Both the position numbers and the translations under genes were made by a program. Shown here in pieces: positions 1-4,592 of a stretch of 5,827 nucleotides of DNA. How positions within the stretch are numbered: position 1 is the stretch's first letter; each line of letters begins with the position of its first letter. The stretch covers positions 1 through 5,827 of the forward strand of contig JAJXZC010000682.1 of assembly GCA_021780275.1 (NCBI GenBank), written 5' to 3'. Below the pieces are notes generated by a model, which had not been told where the DNA came from, made no database searches, and was given only the letters and a program-made list of their open reading frames with translations. This DNA is from Pseudomonadota bacterium (lineage in GTDB: Bacteria; Pseudomonadota; Alphaproteobacteria; Parvibaculales; Parvibaculaceae).

Positions 1-1
1 G

Positions 2-637
2 AAGGGCAGGGGAGACACGCAGGCGGCCATTGCCGTTTGTGACGACATCGTCAATGAGCGTGTTCTGAATGACATCTATGACACATGCTATCTGGCAGGT
101 GATGAACCGCCGCCCATCGTCATCGCCCCGGCTATGGCGCCGGCTGAGTCCAGGAACGTTCTAGCAATCGGCTATGCAAAGTGGCTGGCCCGTGAGATGG
201 GGTGGGCCTCTGATCATAAAATTTATCGTGCAAAGACGATCAGCCGCGATTTTTCAACTAGCGGGTGGTTTAGGCTTGTTAATGAACCCGAGTATTATGG
301 TGAGGTTCTTGCGGGGCGGCGATATGTCATCGCCGATGACGTTTGCACCATGGGTGGAACGCTTAGTAGCCTGAGGTCATTCATTGAATCTCAAGGCGCT
401 AGCGTTATTTGTATGACTACCCTGGCCACGGGAAATGGACAGCATATGCAGATTTCCCTTGAAGATGAGACGCTCAGGCGTCTTACTGAGGCTATGAATG
501 GCGAACTCGCCGAAACTGTTTCGATGGAGCTTGGTTATGAGGTGGCTTGTCTCACGGAGGCGGAAGGACGATTCCTTCTGCGGTGTCCGTCGATTGACGC
601 CCTCCGAGCGGGCATCAATGGAGCGAGAAACGCTTAA
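2..637 (+). CDS. Phosphoribosyltransferase (type I fold), 5'-truncated
   Basis: The frame is open from base 2, so the start lies left of the window; the internal ATG at 134 would cut off conserved N-terminal sequence (GRGDTQAA, then PPPIVIAPAMAPAESRN). The decisive motif is the PRPP-binding loop VIADDVCTMGGT at 326-361, which fits the type I PRTase signature of two hydrophobics, DD, then TxGGT. PRTases transfer phosphoribose from PRPP to a base or related acceptor, or act as PRPP-sensing regulators. The residues that would set the acceptor are not recognisable to me, so salvage, nucleotide modification or a regulatory role remain open. The upstream YYGEVLAGRRY segment fits the strand before the PRPP loop. 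A small overlapping ORF and a strong terminator follow. Codon choice is less G/C-ended than in genes to the right, fitting foreign origin. The family fold is secure; the substrate is not. Confidence 0.85.
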   Translation, partial: KGRGDTQAAIAVCDDIVNERVLNDIYDTCYLAGDEPPPIVIAPAMAPAESRNVLAIGYAKWLAREMGWASDHKIYRAKTISRDFSTSGWFRLVNEPEYYGEVLAGRRYVIADDVCTMGGTLSSLRSFIESQGASVICMTTLATGNGQHMQISLEDETLRRLTEAMNGELAETVSMELGYEVACLTEAEGRFLLRCPSIDALRAGINGARNA

Positions 638-728
638 GGTTCATCAAGCCTTTGATGAGCTATTGAAGGGGCGTGGAACGAAGTATCGCTTCCGAGAAAG
701 GAAGAGCGGCTTAGTTGCTGCTGAGTAA
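618..728 (+). CDS. Possible 36-residue small protein
   Basis: The ATG at 618 opens 36 codons ending in TAA, overlapping the end of the phosphoribosyltransferase gene by 20 bases in another frame. The product begins MERETLKVHQAFDELLKG and continues with a very basic stretch (KYRFRERK), so it is a short charged protein with no membrane segment. A weak GAG (606-608) lies nine bases before the ATG; the overlap would allow translational coupling. The stop is only five bases before the terminator stem, so this ORF fills the space up to the transcript end, the main argument that it is real. I do not recognise a family. An accidental ORF is quite possible. Confidence 0.35.
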   Translation: MERETLKVHQAFDELLKGRGTKYRFRERKSGLVAAE

Positions 729-731
729 ATT

Positions 732-763
732 AGGGCCCCGCTGAAGCGGGGCCTTTTTATTTC
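732..763 (+). terminator. Intrinsic terminator of the PRTase transcript
   Basis: GGCCCCGCT (734-742) pairs perfectly with AGCGGGGCC (745-753). The stem can be extended by a G-T and an A-T pair at 732-733/754-755. A T-rich tract (TTTTTATTTC) follows from 754. GC-rich stem, tiny loop and U tract form a textbook rho-independent terminator three bases after the last stop codon. Confidence 0.9.
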
Positions 764-766
764 TGA

Positions 767-791
767 CCCACCTTTGATCTTCAAAAGTGGG
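767..791. repeat. Imperfect 11-bp inverted repeat
   Basis: CCCACCTTTGA (767-777) and TCAAAAGTGGG (781-791) are complementary at 10 of 11 positions (one C-A mismatch), separated by TCT. It lies just past the terminator U tract and has no T run of its own, so it is not a second terminator. The left arm recurs as CCCACCTTCGA at 834-844. Confidence 0.6.
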
Positions 792-961
792 CTAAGGTTT
801 GATCATTCCAATCAAGCTGACCAAACAAAGCCGCCCACCTTCGAACTGAGGCAACCAAAAACTCGCCCGGCTGTAGCTCGTTTAGCGGCGGACAATTAGG
901 GAATTCCTCGGGATTAGGGAGCGTCGGCAGTGCGGGCCATAAACCGGCCCAAGTCGAGCCC

Positions 962-983
962 GTGCTTACCCAGTGCTTACACA
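962..983. repeat. Two tandem 11-bp repeats
   Basis: GTGCTTACCCA (962-972) is followed directly by GTGCTTACACA (973-983), one mismatch in 11. The period of about one helical turn would put two protein-binding sites on the same DNA face, 47 bases from the tRNA 3' end. This is compatible with integrase or excisionase arm sites (inference). Confidence 0.6.
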
Positions 984-984
984 G

Positions 985-1010
985 GCGCGGATCCCCGTGT
1001 TGGGGAGCGC
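985..1010 (-). terminator. Hairpin past the tRNA 3' end, possible weak terminator
   Basis: TCCCC (992-996) pairs with GGGGA (1002-1006) around a five-base loop. An outer GCGC (985-988) can pair with GCGC (1007-1010) across a three-base bulge. On the minus strand this lies 20 bases beyond the tRNA CCA, after an AT-rich stretch (1011-1029). It has no T run on the minus strand, so termination here is only a possibility. Confidence 0.25.
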
Positions 1011-1029
1011 AATAAGTGTTTGATATATA

Positions 1030-1106
1030 TGGTGACCCCGACAGGATTCGAACCTGTGACCCCCAGATTAGGAATCTGGTGCTCTATCCAGCTGAGCTAC
1101 GGGGCC
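1030..1106 (-). tRNA. tRNA-Arg, anticodon CCT (reads AGG)
   Basis: On the minus strand this is a complete 77-base cloverleaf. The acceptor arms GGCCCCG and CGGGGTC pair with one G-T. The D stem is GCTC/GAGC. The anticodon stem is CCAGA/TCTGG around loop TTCCTAA, giving anticodon CCT (arginine). The variable region is five bases, the T stem is ACAGG/CCTGT with loop TTCGAAT, then discriminator A and an encoded CCA. It decodes AGG, a rare codon in high-GC alphaproteobacteria, so it is probably a single-copy gene. Its 3' end points left toward the low-GC segment, making it the likely integration target. Nothing suggests the tRNA itself is damaged. Confidence 0.97.
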
Positions 1107-1123
1107 CCGGATGGGGTCTTTCA

Positions 1124-1140
1124 GCTGCCGAAGCGGCAGC
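1124..1140 (-). repeat. 7-bp hairpin in the tRNA leader
   Basis: GCTGCCG (1124-1130) and CGGCAGC (1134-1140) form a perfect stem with a three-base loop, 18 bases upstream of the mature tRNA 5' end on the minus strand. No T run follows. It could sit in the precursor leader removed by RNase P, or be the end of an unseen transcript. Confidence 0.4.
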
Positions 1141-1148
1141 GAGGCCGC

Positions 1149-1177
1149 ACCCTACGTCAGGCTTTTGCGCACCGCAA
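1149..1177 (-). promoter_or_regulatory. Weak candidate promoter for tRNA-Arg
   Basis: On the minus strand TTGCGG (1177-1172) and TAGGGT (1154-1149) are 17 bases apart, which would start transcription about 36 bases before the tRNA. Both hexamers match consensus poorly (3 of 6 each), so this is only the best-spaced candidate I see. Confidence 0.2.
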
Positions 1178-1462
1178 CAGGCTCTCCCTTTGACGCGAAA
1201 CCAGCGATGCCGGGACGGGCGAACGCGCCGCTGAGGTGCCGCCATGGGCGATTTTGTCGCGAATCGGCACAAATTTCGCGGCCTTCTTATTGCGTATGGC
1301 CTATGGAGGCGAGGTACCCAGCCGGTTCATGTAGACCGATGCGCGAGGTCCCTCATCGAAGGGTCTTCTCCATGCGATCAGATTTTCAGCCGTCCGCTCT
1401 TTACCCGAAATCGAAACTGGGCCAAAACCGATGGCGTACACGCCTAAAGGTTGTTGCCAGTT

Positions 1463-1484
1463 GTGTGCGTCAAGGTACGCACGC
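1463..1484. promoter_or_regulatory. 22-bp dyad, candidate operator
   Basis: GTGTGCGT and ACGCACGC flank a six-base spacer and are complementary at 7 of 8 positions plus one wobble; the inner six pairs (GTGCGT/ACGCAC) are perfect. The dyad ends 72 bases before the regulator gene's ATG. Its size suits a dimeric LuxR/NarL-type HTH protein, so autoregulation is possible. A poor -35-like TTGCCA lies just upstream (1455-1460). Confidence 0.35.
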
Positions 1485-1491
1485 TTTGGTT

Positions 1492-1511
1492 GAGCCGATC
1501 GATTTGGGCTC
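1492..1511. promoter_or_regulatory. Second 20-bp dyad before the operon
   Basis: GAGCC (1492-1496) and GGCTC (1507-1511) are inverted around ten bases containing GATCGAT, giving a 20-base dyad starting seven bases after the first one. It could be a second regulator site or a leader hairpin. Confidence 0.25.
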
Positions 1512-1538
1512 TGCGCCGATGCGCGGAGGTCGGCACGC

Positions 1539-1548
1539 AGAGGGGGAG
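1539..1548 (+). promoter_or_regulatory. Strong ribosome binding site for the operon's first gene
   Basis: AGAGGGGGAG ends eight bases before the ATG at 1557, which fixes the start of the regulator gene. Confidence 0.75.
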
Positions 1549-1556
1549 CGTACGCG

Positions 1557-2204
1557 ATGAGGGTTCTGATACTCGGAACGCAGCCAGTCTATTGCGAGGG
1601 GCTGGGCGCGATTGTCGGCCGCCTCGAAGCGCAGCCGGAAGTCACCGTCTCGACGGGGCCTCGGGCGCTCGTCGAAGCGGATACGAGCGGTTACGACCTC
1701 GTTCTGGTGGAGTTGAATGCCGGCTCGGCCGGCGTCGAGGCTCTGGCCGCCCTTGAGCGGATTGCGAGCCAGCCTCTCGCCGGGCTGGTCGTCTTCAGCG
1801 ATCGCGACACGCCGAACTTCGTGCGTGAAATCATGGAATTCGGCGTCAAGGGATTCATCCCGAAGAGCCTGCCGACCAATCTCGTGCTGAGCGCGCTGAA
1901 GCTCGTCGAGATGGGCGGGCGCTATGTTCCCGACAGCGTGCTCAGCTCGAAGCCGGAAGGTTTCGCCGAGGCGCCGGAGGCTTTTCTTGGCGGCAACGCC
2001 GACAAGCTCACGCCGCGCCAGCGTGAGGTTCTGCGCGAGATCGGCAAGGGGCGCTCCAATCAGGAAATCGCGCAGGTGCTCGGCATTTCGGTCGCAACCG
2101 TGAAGCTGCACGTCAATGCGATCCTTCAGGCGCTCGGCGTGCGCAATCGCACCGAGGCCGCGATCATCGCGCTGCATTCCAGGGCGCCCGCTGCCAACGC
2201 ATGA
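1557..2204 (+). CDS. NarL/LuxR-type regulator with degenerate receiver domain
   Basis: This 215-residue cytoplasmic transcription factor has two domains. Residues 1-120 look like a receiver by layout (VLIL strand, DLVLVEL strand, GVKGFIPKS with conserved Lys103, Ser81 at the switch position). But the acidic pair after strand 1 is Gly7-Thr8, and the phosphoacceptor Asp is Glu52. Residues 149-205 are a GerE/LuxR helix-turn-helix: LTPRQREVL, then NQEIAQVLGIS, then TVKLHVNAILQALGV, all well conserved. It should therefore bind DNA, but not be switched by ordinary Asp phosphorylation; Glu52 may mimic the active state (inference). No histidine kinase is nearby, so it is an orphan. The start follows a strong ribosome binding site. 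Its stop overlaps the next gene by ATGA, indicating translational coupling. Dyads at 1463-1484 and 1492-1511 are candidate autoregulatory sites. The family call is firm; the signal and target genes are unknown. Confidence 0.92.
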   Translation: MRVLILGTQPVYCEGLGAIVGRLEAQPEVTVSTGPRALVEADTSGYDLVLVELNAGSAGVEALAALERIASQPLAGLVVFSDRDTPNFVREIMEFGVKGFIPKSLPTNLVLSALKLVEMGGRYVPDSVLSSKPEGFAEAPEAFLGGNADKLTPRQREVLREIGKGRSNQEIAQVLGISVATVKLHVNAILQALGVRNRTEAAIIALHSRAPAANA

Positions 2205-3070
2205 GGCCCGCTCGCCTCCGGAGGCTCTCCCTTCTTGCGGCAAGTCTCGCCTGCGCCTTTGCGTTTAAGGCGGCGGCCTGCGATCTCAAGCCTGTCGATA
2301 TGCTGACGCCACGCGAGACTGTCGATGGACAGCATCTCATTCTTGCCGATGGGCGCGAGGCGGTCCTTGCAAATATCGAAGTGCCGAAGCCGGATGAGGG
2401 CCACGGACGATATGCGCAAGAGGCACGAGGGCTTGCCGCAGAACTTCTGCGAAGCGGCGCGCGCATCGCTTATGGCAAGACGCGCGAAGATCGCTATGGC
2501 CGGCTGATGGTCTTTCCGCTGCTCGCGGATGGACAGACGGCGCAAGCCCGCCTCATCGAGGCGGGCCTCGCCCGTGTCATGGGCGCGCCCGACAATCGCA
2601 CCTGCATTGAAGAACTCCTTGCGCTCGAGGCTGAAGCGCGCGCGGCGCGGCGCGGGCTCTGGCGCGATCCATCCTTTGCCGTCATCGCTGCGACGGATCT
2701 CGCGAGGCTTCATCGCGCCGAAGGAGACTTCGCGATCGTCGAAGGCGTTGTCGCCGACGCGGCATCCATTCGAGGGCGGCTCTATGTGAATTTCGGCGAG
2801 GACCGTCACGCCGACTTCACGGTGACAGTCGCGCCTGCCGCCGCTAAGCTTTTCAGCGCTGGCGTCTGGGCATCGATTCCCGGTAATCCGACCATGCTTG
2901 TGGGCCGGACAATGCGTGTGCGCGGTTTCGTCGGCAGCTTCAACGGACCCGAGATCGCGGTGACGTATCCTGAACAGATCGAGTTTCCGGAGCATGGCAA
3001 GGAAGCGGCGAGTAGTGGCGGACGAAACGGCGAGACGGCGAGGAGGCCAGGGCGCAGGTCGCGTGATTGA
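2201..3070 (+). CDS. Exported thermonuclease (SNase)-fold protein, active site altered
   Basis: The 289-residue product starts with a Sec signal peptide (basic MRPARLRRL, hydrophobic core to residue 22, KAAA before Cys27), so it is periplasmic or secreted. Residues about 40-155 follow the staphylococcal-nuclease pattern: DGQHLILADGREAVLANIEVP, then DRYGR at 97-101, then AGLARV and EAEARAARRGLW. Aligned by eye, the catalytic Arg of the usual VRLxGIDxPE segment is Val55 and the catalytic Glu is Lys63; only the Arg in DRYGR remains. Nuclease activity is therefore doubtful. Residues about 170-265 form a second, OB-like domain (YVNFGED, DFTVTV, GRTMRVRG, GPEIAVTYPEQIEF) that I associate with alphaproteobacterial thermonuclease-family proteins. 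Cys27 and Cys135 are the only cysteines after the signal region and could form a disulfide. The start overlaps the regulator's stop (ATGA), and the stop lies four bases before the protease gene. A non-enzymatic binding role is the main alternative. Confidence 0.85.
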   Translation: MRPARLRRLSLLAASLACAFAFKAAACDLKPVDMLTPRETVDGQHLILADGREAVLANIEVPKPDEGHGRYAQEARGLAAELLRSGARIAYGKTREDRYGRLMVFPLLADGQTAQARLIEAGLARVMGAPDNRTCIEELLALEAEARAARRGLWRDPSFAVIAATDLARLHRAEGDFAIVEGVVADAASIRGRLYVNFGEDRHADFTVTVAPAAAKLFSAGVWASIPGNPTMLVGRTMRVRGFVGSFNGPEIAVTYPEQIEFPEHGKEAASSGGRNGETARRPGRRSRD

Positions 3071-3074
3071 GCCA

Positions 3075-4526
3075 ATGCGCCGCCTGTTTCATGTCTCGAT
3101 ATCCGTTGCGCTGCTGACGGCGTTCGCTGGCTGTGCGACGAATCCCGCTACCGGCAAGGTACAACTCGCGCCCCTCATGTCGGCCGAAGACGAAGCGCGT
3201 GAGGGCGCCGAGGCTCATCCGAAAATCGTCGAGGCCTATGGCGGCGTCTATGATGACCCGCGCGTTGGCGCCTATGTGGCCGAGGTTACGGCGCGGATCG
3301 CGAAGAGCGCGGGCGGGAACGGCGTTACATATCGCGTCACCATCCTGAACAGCCCGATCGTCAACGCCTTCGCCCTGCCGGGAGGTTATGTCTATGTGAC
3401 GCGCGGCCTTCTCGCGCTGGTCGATGACGAGGCGGAACTCGCTGGTGTCATCGGCCATGAAATCGGTCATGTGATCGCGCGGCACGGCGCGCAGCGCCAG
3501 ACCGCCGCGCTCGGCGCCTCGGTGGTGGGCGCCGTGCTTGGCGCCGTCGTCGGCTCGTCCGCTGCCGGTCAGGCCGCAGGGCTTGGCGGCGAGGGGCTTC
3601 TTGCGGGCTATTCGCGCGATCAGGAATATGAGGCCGATGCGCTGGGTGTGCGCTATCTCGCGCAAGCGGGTTACGACCCGCAAGCGGAAGCCGACTTCCT
3701 CCAGTCGATGGCGGATGAGCAGGCGCTCAAAGATCGCATCAAGAACCGCAAGCGCGACACGTCCACGGCGGACTGGCTGGCGAGCCATCCGGCGACGCCC
3801 GACCGTGTGAAGGCGGCGCGCGAACATGCCGAGGAATCCGGCATGGCGGCAGGAGCCGGCGAGCGCAATCGCGACGCGCTTTTCCGCGCCGTGGACGGGT
3901 TGATCTATGGCGACGCGCCGGAGCAGGGAATGGTGCGCGGGCGGCGCTTCGTGCATCCGGGATGGCGCATCGTCTTCACGGCACCACCGAATTACACCGT
4001 GACCAATGCGACAAAGGCGGTGATCGTGCAGGGGCCGGACGAGGCCATCGTGAAGTTCGACACGGCCAGAAAGGAGTCCGCGGTCGAGATCGGCGCTTAT
4101 CTTGGTTCCGTCTGGGCTGCAGGTGCCGAGCTTTCAAAGATCGACAGGTATCAGCTCAACGGTATGCCGGCGGCGGAAGCGACGACGAAGGCGGGCAAAT
4201 ACAATGTGCGGCTCGTCGCGGTCGAGGCGGCCCCGGATAAGGTCTATCGTTTCCTGATGGGCGTGCCGCCATCCGTCGGAACGCGGCAGGACGGGCCCTT
4301 GCGCGAACTGGTCCAGAGCTTTCATCGCCTTTCCGAGGCTGAGGCGCGGGCCGCGAAGCCGCTGCGCCTGCGCATCGTTACTGTCGCTCGCGGCGAGACG
4401 GCGGAGATGCTTGGCACGCGGATGGAGTTTGCCGATTTCAGGACCGAGCGTTTCCGCGCCTTGAACGGGCTTCGCGCCGGCGAACAGCCCCGGTCCGGCA
4501 CGAAGGTCAAGATCGTCAGCGAGTAA
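3075..4526 (+). CDS. M48 family Zn-metalloprotease lipoprotein with LysM-like C-terminus
   Basis: From the ATG at 3075 the product is 483 residues. Residues 1-20 are a lipoprotein signal (MRRLFHVSISVALLTAFAGC) with Cys20 as lipid site and Ala at +2, predicting the outer membrane facing the periplasm. HEIGH (128-132) supplies two zinc His and the catalytic Glu; EYEAD (184-188) gives the third ligand. NAFALPGGYVYVTRGLL (97-113) and SHPATPDRV are also typical of M48. An Ala/Gly-rich segment follows HEIGH. Residues about 205-425 form a mixed domain of unknown partner; about 430-483 are LysM-like (RGET, ALNGL, KVKIV), suggesting peptidoglycan contact. Related proteases (BepA, LoiP) handle outer-membrane protein quality control; a similar role here is inference. 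An ATG at 2994 is in frame but would place about 27 charged residues before the signal and lacks a well-spaced Shine-Dalgarno; a GTG at 3063 is a fair alternative. It is the last gene of the operon and ends before a terminator. Confidence 0.93.
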   Translation: MRRLFHVSISVALLTAFAGCATNPATGKVQLAPLMSAEDEAREGAEAHPKIVEAYGGVYDDPRVGAYVAEVTARIAKSAGGNGVTYRVTILNSPIVNAFALPGGYVYVTRGLLALVDDEAELAGVIGHEIGHVIARHGAQRQTAALGASVVGAVLGAVVGSSAAGQAAGLGGEGLLAGYSRDQEYEADALGVRYLAQAGYDPQAEADFLQSMADEQALKDRIKNRKRDTSTADWLASHPATPDRVKAAREHAEESGMAAGAGERNRDALFRAVDGLIYGDAPEQGMVRGRRFVHPGWRIVFTAPPNYTVTNATKAVIVQGPDEAIVKFDTARKESAVEIGAYLGSVWAAGAELSKIDRYQLNGMPAAEATTKAGKYNVRLVAVEAAPDKVYRFLMGVPPSVGTRQDGPLRELVQSFHRLSEAEARAAKPLRLRIVTVARGETAEMLGTRMEFADFRTERFRALNGLRAGEQPRSGTKVKIVSE

Positions 4527-4541
4527 TCGGCCGACCCAAGA

Positions 4542-4569
4542 AAAAAGCCCGGCTTTCGCCGGGCTTTTT
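4542..4569. terminator. Bidirectional terminator between convergent genes
   Basis: GCCCGGC (4547-4553) pairs with GCCGGGC (4558-4564) around TTTC, with A6 on the left (4541-4546) and T5 on the right (4565-4569). It reads as an intrinsic terminator on both strands: it ends the protease operon on the plus strand and carD on the minus strand, where the loop is GAAA. Confidence 0.92.
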
Positions 4570-4592
4570 CTATTTCTCTATAGAAGCGCGTT

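Larger units (their letters stand above)
1..1029. mobile_element. Probable end of an integrated genomic island at tRNA-Arg
   Basis: This segment abuts the 3' end of the tRNA-Arg(CCT) gene, the classic insertion point for tyrosine-integrase islands and prophages. Its composition differs from the rest of the window: hand counts give 31, 28 and 26 G+C of 60 at 181-240, 241-300 and 361-420, against 37/60 at 2341-2400 and 49/60 at 3481-3540. It carries an orphan phosphoribosyltransferase of a type often met in accessory DNA, and repeat-rich non-coding DNA next to the tRNA. No integrase gene and no second copy of the tRNA 3' end are visible; both would lie left of the window. The island reading is inference, and the exact boundary is unknown. 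Confidence 0.45.
764..1029. other. Gene-free, repeat-rich segment beside the tRNA (candidate att arm)
   Basis: No credible gene is present. The segment holds an imperfect hairpin at 767-791 and four pairs of short direct repeats: CCCACCTTYGA (767, 834), TTTGATC (773, 798), ATTAGGGA (895, 913) and an 11-base tandem (962, 973). Also present are inverted repeats TTGAT/ATCAA (799-803/811-815) and GGGCC/GGCCC (934-938/946-950). Such clustering next to a tRNA 3' end resembles the arm-type integrase and excisionase binding sites of an attachment site, but no protein-site match can be made from sequence alone. Confidence 0.35.
1107..1556. other. 450 bases without a convincing gene
   Basis: The short ORFs here do not resemble proteins and overlap each other in several frames. 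The left part must contain the minus-strand tRNA promoter; the right part should contain the operon promoter for 1557-4526. Visible structures are a hairpin at 1124-1140, an inverted repeat CGCGAA/TTCGCG (1258-1263/1275-1280), and dyads at 1463-1484 and 1492-1511. A small RNA or leader peptide cannot be excluded. Confidence 0.6.

Noticed and set aside
868..892. Possible tRNA 5' fragment (GGCTGTAGCTCGTTTAGC)
   Set aside because: Only the GTAGCTC heptamer matches a tRNA D arm, and no acceptor, anticodon or T arm can be built from the following bases.
930..1234. Plus-strand ORFs giving peptides such as TGFEPVTPRLG and DRIRTCDPQIRN
   Set aside because: They are antisense readings of the tRNA-Arg gene, a well-known source of spurious protein annotations.
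1244..1447. 67-codon ORF with a GAGG eight bases before its ATG
   Set aside because: The ribosome binding site is acceptable, but the product has no hydrophobic or motif pattern and its codon third positions do not look coding; no family is recognised.
2994..3074. Upstream ATG at 2994 as start of the M48 protease
   Set aside because: It overlaps the preceding gene by 77 bases, its GGAG is only one base from the ATG, and it adds 27 charged residues ahead of a normal lipoprotein signal.
1470..3956. Long minus-strand ORFs opposite the three-gene operon (257, 289 and 338 codons)
   Set aside because: They show no recognisable domains, and the plus-strand frames carry clear HTH, SNase and M48 motifs; these are GC-rich shadow frames.
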